From Phycisphaera sp. (GTDB lineage Bacteria > Planctomycetota > Phycisphaerae > Phycisphaerales > UBA1924): DNA of 64,000 nucleotides. Position numbers and translations under genes: made by a program. The notes under the pieces are model-generated. The model had not been told where the DNA came from and did no database searches. It saw only the letters and a program-made list of their open reading frames with translations. The stretch covers positions 324,459 through 388,458 of the forward strand of contig JACKGZ010000004.1 in NCBI GenBank assembly GCA_020639255.1, written 5' to 3'. This document shows positions 1-9,252 of the stretch, piece after piece (within the stretch, counting starts at the first letter, position 1; each line of letters opens with the position of its first letter).

Positions 1-602
1 AGAATGACGGTGCCGGGCAGAAGCGTGGTCGATTTGCTGAGCTCGGCGATGAGGTACGCGACCGTGTAGATCATGAGGCTCGTGCTCGACGACTGCATCT
101 CTTCGCCCGAGACTCGACACTTGATATCGAGCTTCTGTGGATCGCCGACCTCGTCGATAGGCACGAGCCTCGGCCCGAGCGGGCAGAAGGTGTCGAAGCT
201 CTTGCCCCGGTTGAACTGCCCACCCGAGCCCTGCTTCTGCCACCAACGGGCGCTGACGTCGTTGGCGCAGCACAGGCCGAGCACATGGTCGTACGCGTTG
301 GCTTCGCTCACATCGCGCGCGGCGGTCCCGATGACGACGGCAAGCTCGGCTTCGAAGTCGACCTGATCCGGCCCGCCCGTTTCCGGATCGCGGCAGATGG
401 GCGGAATCAAAATCGGGTCGTTGTGCAGACACGCCGACGCGGGGTTCTTGGTGAAGTACATCGGACGCTCGGGGACGACGCCGCCCATCTCGGAGGCGTG
501 GTCGGCGTAATTGCGCCCGATACCGATGATGTGAGTGAGCGGGAGAGGCTCGGCACTCGGACGTTCGACGGCGACGAGGCCGTGGTGTTTGATCAGGTTC
601 AT
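1..602 (-). CDS. Fumarylacetoacetate hydrolase (FAH) family protein, C-terminus cut by window edge
   Basis: About 200 codons are visible, reading from an ATG at 600-602 to the left edge without a stop. The translation has the FAH-family opening GIGRNYADHASEMGG and YFTKNPAS. The metal-binding strand DFEAELAVVIG supplies the E-x-E pair, and CANDVSAR supplies the following Asp. In this family these residues hold Mg or Mn in enzymes that hydrolyse acylpyruvates or isomerise/decarboxylate aromatic-degradation intermediates. The exact substrate cannot be told. GGAG lies 7 bases before the ATG. The gene starts 13 bases after mqnD ends on the same strand, so it is probably the last visible member of the purF operon. 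Seen: motifs and start. Inferred: operon membership and a cytosolic enzyme. Confidence 0.85.
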   Translation of the reverse strand, partial: MNLIKHHGLVAVERPSAEPLPLTHIIGIGRNYADHASEMGGVVPERPMYFTKNPASACLHNDPILIPPICRDPETGGPDQVDFEAELAVVIGTAARDVSEANAYDHVLGLCCANDVSARWWQKQGSGGQFNRGKSFDTFCPLGPRLVPIDEVGDPQKLDIKCRVSGEEMQSSSTSLMIYTVAYLIAELSKSTTLLPGTVI

Positions 603-615
603 CGCGGCACTCCAA

Positions 616-1554
616 TCAGATGACGTCGATCGTACCCGGGTCGGGGCAGAGCCCGGCCTTGTGCCCCTCGGTCAGCAGGTGCTTGAGCGCTGAGCGTCCA
701 TTGTCACCCATCGAACGGGTAAGGGGGCTCACGTACATCGAGAGGTACTTCTTCACGAGAGCGTCGTCGTTCCACTCGGGTCGGCCTTCACCCCGGATGC
801 GGAGGAACTCGCGCGACTCGGCTTCGTGCGTGATCGCGTACTCGACCGACTCGGACAGGAGCTTCGAGAGTCTCGCGCAGGTACCTGCGCCGAAGCGATC
901 ATCGAGGTCGCGTTTGATGACATTCAGCCCCAACGGCAGAGGCATATGTGTCGCACTGCCCCACCACTCGCCGAGGTCGGCGAGCTTGCACAGGCCCGCA
1001 TCCTCGAAGGTGAGCTGCGCCTCGTGGATGAGCAGCCCCGCGTCAGCTTTGCCTTCCTGCACGGCGCCGATGATCTCGTAGAAAGGCATCTCAATGGCGC
1101 GCCGGGTGCGCGCGGGGTCGATCGCGCGGAGCATGAGGCTGAGGGTCAGAAAGGCCGTGGTCTTGCGCCCGGGAACGGCGATGGTGATGCTGTCGCCGAG
1201 CAGTGCGCCGACGCCGGCTTTGAAGCGTTCGTCATCGGCGCGGGCGACGACCTTGGGGCCGTAGCTTTCACCGAAGGAGCCGCCGCAGTCGGTGATCTGG
1301 TAGCGGTCCTTGATGTGCGGGTAGGTGTGGGCGCTGATGGCGGTGATGTCGAGATCGCCCTTCTCGATCGCGCGTCGGTTGAGTGCTTCGACGTCTTCGG
1401 GGAGGGGTTTGAAGGTAAAGCCCTGGGTGTTGAGTGCGGGTTTGCCGAGTGGGCCGGCAATTGGTGAGCCGTCCTCGTGGGTCATGCCGCAGAGGGGCCA
1501 CCACATGACGAGGTCGTCGGAGTCTGGGGAGTGGGCGAGTGTGAGTTCAGGCAT
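616..1554 (-). CDS. mqnD: 1,4-dihydroxy-6-naphthoate synthase (futalosine menaquinone pathway)
   Basis: 312 residues. The N-terminus MPELTLAHSPDSDDLVMWW matches the MqnA/MqnD family, and the substrate-pocket segment ITAISAHTYPHI is typical of MqnD rather than MqnA. MqnD converts cyclic dehypoxanthinyl futalosine to 1,4-dihydroxy-6-naphthoate, so menaquinone here is probably made by the futalosine route. The open frame extends 41 codons further upstream, but that part has no family similarity. I chose the ATG at 1552-1554. It overlaps the end of the preceding membrane gene (ATG inside its last codons, stop at 1547-1549), so translation is probably coupled. No other mqn gene is in the window. 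Confidence 0.9.
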   Translation of the reverse strand: MPELTLAHSPDSDDLVMWWPLCGMTHEDGSPIAGPLGKPALNTQGFTFKPLPEDVEALNRRAIEKGDLDITAISAHTYPHIKDRYQITDCGGSFGESYGPKVVARADDERFKAGVGALLGDSITIAVPGRKTTAFLTLSLMLRAIDPARTRRAIEMPFYEIIGAVQEGKADAGLLIHEAQLTFEDAGLCKLADLGEWWGSATHMPLPLGLNVIKRDLDDRFGAGTCARLSKLLSESVEYAITHEAESREFLRIRGEGRPEWNDDALVKKYLSMYVSPLTRSMGDNGRSALKHLLTEGHKAGLCPDPGTIDVI

Positions 1555-2002
1555 TGGGAGAGGATAGCTTCCATGCGGCGCCGCATTCCGGGCAAACGGT
1601 GCAACCGTCGGGCTCGGGCTGAATGCCACCGAGTTTGTAACTACACACCAAGCACACTCGGACGACTCTCGCAGCACGTCGATTCCAGGGATTGGGATAG
1701 TTCAAGAGCAACGGAAACAGAATCCCGACAACTGCGAGTAAAAAGAAGCTCCAAACAAGCACAAAGACCAATACGCCCGGAAGATCACTTACGACATCCG
1801 GACGCATGTAAAACATGCCTCCACAACTCGCGATAACCGTAAGCACCAACACAGCCATAACCACACCGTACAATCGCAAGAAAATATGGAACGGCCAAGG
1901 CATAATCTCAATAGTCTTCTGACTGACCACAGAATCCGAGTCCGCGAGCATCTTCTTGGCATCACGGGAAAGCCGAAAGCGATTCCCCCGATCGTCGCGC
2001 AT
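1547..2002 (-). CDS. Small membrane protein with C-terminal cysteine ribbon
   Basis: 151 residues, no function recognised. Two hydrophobic helices lie at about 38-62 and 75-100. The C-terminus reads CLVCSYKLGG, then CTVCPECGAAW, a variant of the C-x2-C-(G)Y-(D)L-x-G ... CPECG zinc-ribbon tail common in small membrane proteins of Phycisphaerae. The gene sits between purF and mqnD. Its ATG (2000-2002) shares a base with the purF stop (TGATG) and its end overlaps the mqnD start, so it is cotranscribed. The DNA is noticeably richer in A/T than purF next to it. It is probably a lineage-specific gene rather than part of purine or quinone synthesis. Confidence 0.75.
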   Translation of the reverse strand: MRDDRGNRFRLSRDAKKMLADSDSVVSQKTIEIMPWPFHIFLRLYGVVMAVLVLTVIASCGGMFYMRPDVVSDLPGVLVFVLVWSFFLLAVVGILFPLLLNYPNPWNRRAARVVRVCLVCSYKLGGIQPEPDGCTVCPECGAAWKLSSPNA

Positions 2003-3492
2003 CAGAACATGCTCGCCTGCTCGCGGGAGACGATCTCTTCGGTCGTCGGGTGCTCGATGTCGACGCGGTAGTCGCCGCTGAAGCAGCCGGTGCAGTAGTC
2101 CTCGGGGCTGTGGTGGGCGACGCTGAGCAGTCCCTCGAGGGAGAGGAAGTGCAGCGAGTCGACGCCGAGGAACTTGCGGATCTCCTCGACGGTGCGCCCG
2201 TTGGCGATGAGCTGGTCCTTGCTGGCGAAATCAACGCCGAAGTAGCACGGGTGGCGGATGGGAGGCGAGCTGATCCGGAGGTGGATTTCCTTGGCGCCGG
2301 CCTCGCGGATCTGCATCATTTTGAGCTTGGTCGTCGTGCCGCGGACGATGGAGTCGTCGACGACGACGACGCGTTTGCCCTCGACGATCTCGCGGACAAC
2401 GTTCAGTTTCAGCCTGACGGCGGCTTCGCGTTCGTGCTGCGTCGGCTTGATAAACGTTCGACCGACGTAGCGGTTGGGGATGATGGCCTCGCGGTAGGGC
2501 AGGCCGCTGATGTAGGCGTAGCCGTTGGCGGCCGAGCGCCCAGAGTCGGGCATGGGCATAACCATGTCGGCGTCGACGGGCGCTTCACTCGCCAAGACCT
2601 CGCCCATCTGCTCGCGGGCACGCTGGACATTCTGCCCGAACACCGTGCTGGCGGGCGAGGCGAAGTACACGTGCTCGAAGATGCACCGGGCAAGCCTCGG
2701 CGCGGGCTCGGCGAAGCGTCGGCTCGTGACGCCCTCGTTCGAGAGCGTCACGATCTCGCCCGGCTCGATCTCGCGGATGAAGCGGGCACCCATGACGTCG
2801 AGCGCGACCGTCTCGCTCGCGACGGCGGGGTAGGCCTTGCCCTCGCGCTCGATCTCGCCCAGGACGAGCGGACGCCACCCCCAGGGGTCGCGGGCGGCTT
2901 CGATGCGGTCGGGGAAGAGCAGCACGAGGCTGAACGCACCCTGGAGGCGACGGAGCGTGGCGGCCAATGGGTCGGGCGTCTTGCGCTGCTCGGGCGAGGC
3001 GAGGAGGTGGATGACAACTTCCGTGTCGCTCGTCGTGTGGAAGAGGTGCCCCTTCTCGGCGAACTTCTGACGGAGTGCGGCGGCGTTGACAAGGTTGCCG
3101 TTGTGAGCCAGGGCGACCGAACCGTCGACGGTCTGCTCGACGAGGGGCTGGGTGTTGCAGTGGAGCGAGCCGCCCGAGGTTGAATATCGGTTGTGCCCGA
3201 TGGCCCCGGTGGTGCCGAACCAGTTGAGCCGGTCGAGGTCGGGCTTGGAGAAAACGTCGGGGACGAGGCCCATCCCGAGGTGGGATTCGATGTCATCGCC
3301 GTTGGTGACGGCGATGCCTGCGGATTCCTGTCCCCGGTGCTGCTGGGCGTAGAGGGCCATGTAGACGAGTGAGGCCGGCGCGGGCAGGCCCCAGACACCC
3401 ACCACGCCGCATTTCTCCTTGGGGGCGTCTGCAGAGCCCGATCGCAGGCCCCCCGATTGCTGGAGGACGTTCAGTGGGACAACTCTGGGCAT
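2002..3492 (-). CDS. purF: Amidophosphoribosyltransferase
   Basis: 496 residues; first committed step of purine synthesis, making phosphoribosylamine from PRPP and glutamine. The catalytic Cys of the Ntn glutaminase domain is Cys28 (KCGVVGVWG), so an N-terminal propeptide of about 27 residues must be removed. The PRPP-binding loop is VVVVDDSIVRGTT. Cysteines in CIFEHVYFA, HPCYFGVD and CTGCFSGDY match the four 4Fe-4S ligands of the Bacillus-type enzyme. Upstream on the minus strand, TAGACT at 3526-3521 is a likely -10 element, giving a short leader with GGAG. First gene of a four-gene minus-strand cluster. Confidence 0.95.
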   Translation of the reverse strand: MPRVVPLNVLQQSGGLRSGSADAPKEKCGVVGVWGLPAPASLVYMALYAQQHRGQESAGIAVTNGDDIESHLGMGLVPDVFSKPDLDRLNWFGTTGAIGHNRYSTSGGSLHCNTQPLVEQTVDGSVALAHNGNLVNAAALRQKFAEKGHLFHTTSDTEVVIHLLASPEQRKTPDPLAATLRRLQGAFSLVLLFPDRIEAARDPWGWRPLVLGEIEREGKAYPAVASETVALDVMGARFIREIEPGEIVTLSNEGVTSRRFAEPAPRLARCIFEHVYFASPASTVFGQNVQRAREQMGEVLASEAPVDADMVMPMPDSGRSAANGYAYISGLPYREAIIPNRYVGRTFIKPTQHEREAAVRLKLNVVREIVEGKRVVVVDDSIVRGTTTKLKMMQIREAGAKEIHLRISSPPIRHPCYFGVDFASKDQLIANGRTVEEIRKFLGVDSLHFLSLEGLLSVAHHSPEDYCTGCFSGDYRVDIEHPTTEEIVSREQASMF

Positions 3493-3552
3493 CGATGGCG
3501 GCTCCGGCGGGGTCCGGATGAGTCTATGGGGTCGGGTCGCCGTGAATCTTTG

Positions 3553-3580
3553 GTGAAGCCGGCAGGCTCCAAAGCTTCAC
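3553..3580. repeat. Inverted repeat upstream of purF
   Basis: GTGAAGC at 3553-3559 and GCTTCAC at 3574-3580 form perfect 7-base arms around a 14-base centre. The repeat lies just upstream of where the -35 of the proposed purF promoter would fall. It could be an operator, but no regulator is identified; chance remains possible. Confidence 0.3.
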
Positions 3581-3630
3581 AATCGCTTCGGGAGGGGTGA
3601 GGCCCCGCTCGGACTGGCCTGTCTGTCGGT

Positions 3631-3659
3631 TTGACTCCTCGGGCGAGTGGGTCTTGAAT
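3631..3659 (+). promoter_or_regulatory. Sigma-70-like promoter of rpsD
   Basis: TTGACT at 3631-3636 and TTGAAT at 3654-3659 are spaced by 17 bases and face rpsD. This leaves a leader of about 120 bases before the rpsD ATG, long enough for S4 autoregulation, although I recognise no S4-binding pseudoknot. Confidence 0.45.
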
Positions 3660-3786
3660 AGCCCCGATATGGGCACTGTGCCCGGATCACCCTTGCCGGC
3701 CCGAAGCCTCGGTCCCCCGGCGTGATCGCCGAGCCAATCTCGGCACCCGATCGGATTCGATCGGAGACGGAAGAAAGGAACCCGTC

Positions 3787-4386
3787 ATGGCCCGTTATAC
3801 CGGTCCGAAGGTCAGGCTCTCTCGTCGCGTGGGCGTCCCGATCGCGGACATCCCCAAGCACACCACCAAGCGCCAGCTCAACCCGCCCGGCATGCACGGC
3901 TACCGCATGCGTCGCCTGCGCGACTACGGCCTGCGTCTCAACGAGAAGCAGAAGATCCGCTACCACTACAACATCCTCGAGAAGCAGTTCCGCGGCTACG
4001 TCGACGAGGCCGCCCGTCGCCCGGGCAACACGGGTGAGATCCTCATGCAGATCCTTGAGACGCGCCTCGACAACGCGGTCCGCCGCTCGGGCTTCGCCCG
4101 CACGATCTGGGCAGCCCGCCAGATCGTTGTGCACGGTCACGTCCGCGTGAACGGCAAGAAGGTCGACAAGCCCAGCTTCGCGGTGAAGGTCGGCGACGAG
4201 ATCACCTTCAAGCCCAAGATCGAGAAGCTCGTCCGCGAGCACATGGAAACCATGGCCGGCTACGAGGTTCCCGGCTGGCTCGACATCAACCCGGGCAAGC
4301 TGACGAGCAAGATCGTGGCTCTGCCGGTAAGCGAGCAGATCCCGTTCGACGTCAACCCCAACCTCGTTATCGAGTTCTACCGCTAA
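3787..4386 (+). CDS. rpsD: 30S ribosomal protein S4
   Basis: 199 residues, the normal length for bacterial S4. It starts MARYTGPKVRLSRRVGVP and contains the S4 RNA-binding domain (ETRLDNAVRRSGFARTIWAARQIVVHGHV is its core, split here by the usual conserved Arg residues). The protein nucleates 30S assembly by binding 16S rRNA. It lacks the N-terminal zinc cysteines, so it is the C-minus form. AAAGGAA precedes the ATG. It stands alone rather than in an alpha operon with rpsM, rpsK and rpoA. A hairpin follows at 4442-4470. Confidence 0.97.
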   Translation: MARYTGPKVRLSRRVGVPIADIPKHTTKRQLNPPGMHGYRMRRLRDYGLRLNEKQKIRYHYNILEKQFRGYVDEAARRPGNTGEILMQILETRLDNAVRRSGFARTIWAARQIVVHGHVRVNGKKVDKPSFAVKVGDEITFKPKIEKLVREHMETMAGYEVPGWLDINPGKLTSKIVALPVSEQIPFDVNPNLVIEFYR

Positions 4387-4441
4387 AGCACTTGTTGCCC
4401 AAGTTCTGGGGCTCATCGGCCCACGGAGAGAATCACCCGAA

Positions 4442-4470
4442 GCGGCCGATCGGATACACCGGTCGGCCGC
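4442..4470 (+). terminator. Hairpin terminator after rpsD
   Basis: A 12-pair stem with one G-T wobble (4442-4453 with 4459-4470) closes a 5-base loop ATACA. It is followed by CTCTCATTC instead of a T run. It lies between rpsD and the next gene, so it may end or attenuate transcription. Confidence 0.5.
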
Positions 4471-4491
4471 CTCTCATTCAGGACAGCTCAG

Positions 4492-6486
4492 ATGCTCAAG
4501 TTTCTGCGGAAGTACAACAAGTGGATCCTCGTCGTTGGCGGCGTGCTGCTCATGGTGGCGTTCCTGGCGCCGCAGGCGATCCAGCAGATGCCACGTCTCC
4601 GCGACCCGGTGATGGCCGAGTACAACGGCCAATCGGTCAAGGCGAGCAAGCTCGAACAGGCCGACGCAGAGCTGCGCGCGGTCAACGCTTTGGGCGGCAC
4701 GGGCGCACTCGCGGATCTGCTCCTGCAACTCACAGCGCCCTCGGGCGAGCGGTACATGGAGTGGTACATGCTCACCCGCGAAGCCGAGGACGCTGGGTTC
4801 ATCGGATCCGATCAGGACGGCCGGCAGTTCTACCCGCAGATTGCGCAGGAACTGGCGATGCTGCAAGCTCGTGAGGTCGCTCGCCAGAATGGTTTGCCCG
4901 AATCCTTCGCGGCCCAGCTGGCTCCTCAATACGCAGAAGCCTGGCTCAACCGCATCATCGGCAGCGAGAACGGAGCCGCCAGCGCGGGGCGATTCCGAAC
5001 CATCGACGAGCTGCACAAGGCGGTCGCCAAGCTGCGAGGCGTGCTCCGCATGCGGGCGGCGTACAGCACCATGGGACGTCTCTCCACCTCACGCGCATCG
5101 CGCTCGGGCGTCAACATTTTCAACGGCGCGACGGTCGATTATGTCGTGATCCCGTCGGAGCGGTTCATCGATTCGGTGCCCGAACCAACCGAGGAAGCCA
5201 TCCAGGCTCACTTTGAGAAGTACAAGGACAGCATCCCGAGCGAGACGGAGTACGGGATCGGCTACCGCCAGCCGCAGCGGGTAAAGCTCGAGTGGATCGC
5301 CATCGAACGCGAGCCGATCGAGAACGCGATCACGATCGACGCGGTCGAGGCGAGCAAGTACCACCAGCTCAACAAAGATAAGTACCCCGCGAGCTTCAGC
5401 GAGGCCCGGAACGAGATCATCGCGGAGCTCAAGCGTCAGAAGGCGCAGCAGATCATCAGCCAGGCCGAGAACGCTGTCCGATCGGAGATGCTCCGCGCCA
5501 CCCGGACACTCGAGCGGCGTGACGGCTATGTCGATCTGCCCGCGAACTGGGCCGACAATCGCCCGTCACTCGAATCGATCGCGCAGCACGTCGTCGAGCA
5601 GATCAAAGAAGCCAACGACGGGCTGACGATCCCACTGCCCTCGATCACGATCCGCAATGCGGAGTGGCTCGATCAGGTGGAAGTGAACGCGCTCCCCGGC
5701 TTTGGCGGCGCCAACCTCCGCGTGGGCAGCGTCGAAGCGCCAGCGGTCGTTGCGGTGTTCAGCGTCCGCGAGCTCAACCCGAACCCCAACCTGCCGATCC
5801 AGGTCGGGCTGCTCGCCAGCGAATTCCCGCTCGTCGGCAACGACGGCACACGGTACTTCTTCCGCGTGCTCGACGCTCGCAAGGAATCAGCTCCAGAAAC
5901 GCTCGATGAGGTGCGCGACGAAGTCGTAGCGGACATCAAACGAATCGAGGCCTACGACCGTGTCGTGGGTGAACTCGGCGGCTACACCGAGGTCGCGATC
6001 AACGCGGGCCTTGAGGACGTTGTCGAATCGGTCAACGCGGGCCTGCCCCCCGAGGACGAGGTGACGGTCGGCGAAACGCCCGAGCGTGTTTCGATCCGTG
6101 AGAAGGTGACCCTCATCAGCCGCGTCGGCCAGTCGACGCCGCCCGTCTTCCGCGATGAGGACGTGCTGAAAGCCGCATTCGACGTCTCAAAGCCCTTGGA
6201 CCCGACAAAGAAGATCGAGGACATCCCGCTGCCCGAGCGGACGTTCTCGGTGCCGGCGCCGAAGTCGCTCGCGGTGGTGGTCGGCCGGATCTCGGGTCTC
6301 GAACCCCTGACTCGTGAGGACTTTGCGATGGGGTACAACCAGTACTCTTCGATCATCACGCAGCTCGAGGTCAACAAGCTCGAAACCGTCGAGAACCCGT
6401 TCAGCTATGAGAACCTCAAGAAGCGTCACAACTGGGTGGACAAAGACCCGCGACGCCGGGGCAACAGCGAGGACGACGAGGGCTGA
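4492..6486 (+). CDS. Membrane-anchored SurA/PpiD-like periplasmic chaperone
   Basis: 664 residues. The layout is that of PpiD: a short basic cytoplasmic start (MLKFLRKYNKW), one membrane helix at about 11-30, then a long extracytoplasmic part beginning with a SurA_N-like helical region (MAEYNGQSVKASKLEQA). PpiD/SurA proteins help outer-membrane and secreted proteins fold. I do not see a clear parvulin isomerase signature in the middle, so isomerase activity is doubtful. A second large segment (about 380-640) resembles none of the domains I know. It follows rpsD after a hairpin and is closed by the terminator at 6523-6552. Function is inferred from architecture. Confidence 0.65.
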   Translation: MLKFLRKYNKWILVVGGVLLMVAFLAPQAIQQMPRLRDPVMAEYNGQSVKASKLEQADAELRAVNALGGTGALADLLLQLTAPSGERYMEWYMLTREAEDAGFIGSDQDGRQFYPQIAQELAMLQAREVARQNGLPESFAAQLAPQYAEAWLNRIIGSENGAASAGRFRTIDELHKAVAKLRGVLRMRAAYSTMGRLSTSRASRSGVNIFNGATVDYVVIPSERFIDSVPEPTEEAIQAHFEKYKDSIPSETEYGIGYRQPQRVKLEWIAIEREPIENAITIDAVEASKYHQLNKDKYPASFSEARNEIIAELKRQKAQQIISQAENAVRSEMLRATRTLERRDGYVDLPANWADNRPSLESIAQHVVEQIKEANDGLTIPLPSITIRNAEWLDQVEVNALPGFGGANLRVGSVEAPAVVAVFSVRELNPNPNLPIQVGLLASEFPLVGNDGTRYFFRVLDARKESAPETLDEVRDEVVADIKRIEAYDRVVGELGGYTEVAINAGLEDVVESVNAGLPPEDEVTVGETPERVSIREKVTLISRVGQSTPPVFRDEDVLKAAFDVSKPLDPTKKIEDIPLPERTFSVPAPKSLAVVVGRISGLEPLTREDFAMGYNQYSSIITQLEVNKLETVENPFSYENLKKRHNWVDKDPRRRGNSEDDEG

Positions 6487-6522
6487 GCCATTTTCTGCTC
6501 AGCATAGCGAAGAACGTTTGCT

Positions 6523-6552
6523 ACAAGCCCCTCGCGACAGTGAGGGGCTTGT
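6523..6552. terminator. Bidirectional terminator between convergent genes
   Basis: A perfect 11-base stem, ACAAGCCCCTC at 6523-6533 and GAGGGGCTTGT at 6542-6552, with an 8-base loop. It serves both the PpiD-like gene (plus) and the MATE gene (minus). The plus side is followed by TGTTTCG. Confidence 0.8.
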
Positions 6553-6563
6553 TGTTTCGCGGA

Positions 6564-8210
6564 TCAGACTTTGACCTTGGCCCAGCCGCCGTGCAGGAAT
6601 CGAGCCGCGAAGAGCGCGCCGCGAAGGAAGAGTTCGAGGCAGAGCCCGAGCCAGAGGCCGCCGAGCGTGCCCGTCACACCATCGATGTGCGGGAACGGGT
6701 TCTCGAAGATCACACGTTTGATCTCTTCGCCTTCGGGCGAGATGACGGTCTTGTAGATGTCGACACCGCTGAGCGCGTACGCGAGCGGCAATCGCATGAG
6801 GTATGTCGAGATCCAGGTGATCCACATCACAAACGTGACGTCGCCCGCGCCGCGGAGAGCCGAGCGGATGACGAGCGCGATACCGAAGGGGATCTGCACG
6901 ACGCCGCAGATGACCAGCAGCCGCGGGACAAGCTCGAGGTGCGCCGGCTGTGCGGTGAACCGCCCGATGATCCAGTGCGGGAAGAGGATGAACGCGGCCC
7001 CCATGAGCCCCATGATGCCCGCGCCGATGAGTGTGCACCGGATGATCGCGGTGCGTGCTCGCGCGGTGCTGCCCGCGCCGAGGTACTGACCCGCGAGCGT
7101 CGCGGCGGCCATGCCCATCGAGAACCCGGGCAGGAAGCTGAACGCCTCGATCCGGATACCCCAGATGTGCGCACCGAACACGCCGTCGCCCGAGCCGCCA
7201 GCCTGGCGATCGGCAACCGCGAGCCAACCGACGAACATGACCACAAAGAAGTTGCCCACCCACATGCCCAGGCTCTCGGCGAAGTTCGGCGCCCCGAGGC
7301 GGAGCAATCGCTTGAGTGTGACAGCATGCGGCTTCAGCCAGCGCCTCTTGAGCTTGACGCCCGAGCGTCCTCGGATGAGGAACAATGTGATCATCATCGC
7401 CCCGACCGCGTGCGCGACGAGCGTGCCATAAGCAATGCCCCGGATACCCATGTCAAAGCCGGGAACGGGCGGGACGATCTGATTCGTGATGAGCTGACCG
7501 GCGTCGTCGAGCCGGCTCGTCTGGATTGGAACGCCCGCCAGAACGAAGCTGACGATCATGTTGACGACGTTGCAGAGCGCCATCGCCACGAGCGGGCGGT
7601 AGGAGTCGCCCGCGCCGCGGAGGCACGCGATGCCGGCGAAGAGCACCGAACTCAGCGGCACGCCCATCGCCACGATGCGGAGATAGCCGATGAAAGAAGT
7701 GCGAGCTTCATCCGCAAGACTGACTTTATCAGCGATCGTTGGCGCTACCGCCGCGATAAAGCCGCCGACAAGAACGCCTGAGAAGATCGCCACGAGGTAC
7801 GTCTGCCCCACCGCCGCGTTGGCGACCGACAGCCGGTGCTTGCCGACGGACCGGCTGACGAGCGCGGTCGCGCCGGTCGCCAGCGCCATGGCGATCAGCC
7901 CGATGAACCAGACGAAATACGAAGCCACCCCGATCGCGTCGGTCGCGGCTTCGGAGATCTGCGAGGCGAGCATGGTGTCGGTGAGGCCGACGAGCGAGTT
8001 GAGGTAGCTCTCAAGAAGGATGGGCCAGGCGAGCACCCAGATGGCCTTGTTCATCGAGAGGCCCTTGAGGCGTCCACGCGTGAGGCGGCCGTCGTCGGTC
8101 AGGAGCTGTCGCTCGCCCGCTTTGACGGGTGCGCAGTTCTCCTGGGACGGATCGAGCGTCTGGGCGTCGATCGTCAGATCCTGCTCGTCATGTCGCGGCT
8201 TGTGGGTCAC
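6564..8210 (-). CDS. MATE family multidrug/cation efflux transporter
   Basis: 548 residues from the chosen start, with about 12 membrane helices and the MATE hallmark near helix 1 (WVLAWPILLESYLNSLVGLTDTM). The two halves repeat the pattern (LLRLGAPNFAESLGMWVGNFF in the second, with the usual central break). MATE proteins export drugs or metabolites using Na+ or H+. The frame is open to 8279, but that ATG lacks a ribosome site. The GTG at 8208-8210 has TACCAT (8225-8220) 9 bases upstream, like other leaderless starts in this window. The first ~50 residues are hydrophilic and variable. Substrate unknown. Confidence 0.88.
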   Translation of the reverse strand: MTHKPRHDEQDLTIDAQTLDPSQENCAPVKAGERQLLTDDGRLTRGRLKGLSMNKAIWVLAWPILLESYLNSLVGLTDTMLASQISEAATDAIGVASYFVWFIGLIAMALATGATALVSRSVGKHRLSVANAAVGQTYLVAIFSGVLVGGFIAAVAPTIADKVSLADEARTSFIGYLRIVAMGVPLSSVLFAGIACLRGAGDSYRPLVAMALCNVVNMIVSFVLAGVPIQTSRLDDAGQLITNQIVPPVPGFDMGIRGIAYGTLVAHAVGAMMITLFLIRGRSGVKLKRRWLKPHAVTLKRLLRLGAPNFAESLGMWVGNFFVVMFVGWLAVADRQAGGSGDGVFGAHIWGIRIEAFSFLPGFSMGMAAATLAGQYLGAGSTARARTAIIRCTLIGAGIMGLMGAAFILFPHWIIGRFTAQPAHLELVPRLLVICGVVQIPFGIALVIRSALRGAGDVTFVMWITWISTYLMRLPLAYALSGVDIYKTVISPEGEEIKRVIFENPFPHIDGVTGTLGGLWLGLCLELFLRGALFAARFLHGGWAKVKV

Positions 8211-8422
8211 GGGAGGGCGATGGTACGTCGCCCGGGCGTGCCCGACGCGGGTGGGGACAGCTATTGGACCTCGCTGCATTCAGGGAGGCCCCAATCGAGA
8301 TCGTTCTGTCCGCAGCGGGTTCCCGACACTCGTTTATCGAGTCCATTACTCCGGTCGACGACAAGGCAGCGGTCTGGGGCAAGCAATCGGGTTCCCAAGT
8401 CGCCGCCAGGAGTCACGACCCC

Positions 8423-9250
8423 ATGGACCAGCAGCAGCCGAACAGCTCCAAGAAGAAGCCCGGGATGTCGGGGCTTGCGATCGCGACCACTGTTTGTCTC
8501 GTGATCCTTGGGGCGGGATCTCGCTACGTGACCAATATGAAGATGAGCAGCGCCTCCGCGGAGACCGATCAGGTCCGGGAGCTTTCGCAGGATCTGGACG
8601 CATTGCAGCAGAAGGCTATCTACGACAGCTATTCTGACCCGGATGCGATGGCGAACTACCAGACGCAGCACACCGAGAGTCTCAGGAAGTTCCGGGAGGA
8701 AAACCCGGACGACGACTCGATCGAAGCTTTCATGGTGGACTTCGTCCTTGCTTCGAACGAAACCGCTCCGGACACCTCGGTCATCGAAACCGAGGTCGAG
8801 CGCATCCTTGATTTTTCGACGATCCAGACCAGGGGTGATCTCTTTGAGCGAGCCAACAGCCTGCGCCAACTCGATGGATTGGTCGTCGAGATGATCGAGT
8901 GGATCCGCGAGCTGCCGAATGACTTTGAGTCACAGCTTCAGGAATCCGATTTCTCGGCCAAGAAACAGCGACAGGCCAAGTACGTCTTCGAGGTCGGATT
9001 CAACATGCCCGCACGCGTCAAGATCCAGGAACTGGACCGACGCATACTCCGTGTCGTGAATCAGATGCTCGAAGTTCTGAGCAACTCATGGGGCCGGTGG
9101 ACATATGACACCGAATCGGGCCTGCTGCTCTTCGATGATGATGCAGAGCTTTCGGCCATGAATAAGCTCTTCGACGCCTTTGATGATCTGGCGCAAGAGC
9201 AGCATGCGGTTCAGCTTCGGATGATGACCGAATCGCAACGCCGGCGATAA
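8423..9250 (+). CDS. Unknown protein with N-terminal membrane anchor and helical domain
   Basis: 275 residues, not recognised. A Lys-rich start (NSSKKKPG) is followed by one membrane helix at about 15-33, then a charged, mostly helical region (about 45-270) with many Asp, Glu and Gln and likely coiled-coil stretches. The frame opens earlier (8129), but the upstream translation is Arg-rich shadow. AGGAG at 8408-8412 lies 10 bases before the ATG at 8423, which decides the start. It ends 2 bases before the convergent B12/G-domain gene. No catalytic motif is visible. Confidence 0.7.
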   Translation: MDQQQPNSSKKKPGMSGLAIATTVCLVILGAGSRYVTNMKMSSASAETDQVRELSQDLDALQQKAIYDSYSDPDAMANYQTQHTESLRKFREENPDDDSIEAFMVDFVLASNETAPDTSVIETEVERILDFSTIQTRGDLFERANSLRQLDGLVVEMIEWIRELPNDFESQLQESDFSAKKQRQAKYVFEVGFNMPARVKIQELDRRILRVVNQMLEVLSNSWGRWTYDTESGLLLFDDDAELSAMNKLFDAFDDLAQEQHAVQLRMMTESQRRR

Positions 9251-9252
9251 CG

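Noticed and set aside
2050..3183. 377-codon plus-strand frame opposite purF.
   Set aside because: Shadow of a clear purF; typical of GC-rich DNA.
6540..7781. 413-codon plus-strand frame opposite the MATE gene.
   Set aside because: Very high Arg, Asp, Glu and His content with no hydrophobic core; antisense shadow that begins inside a terminator.
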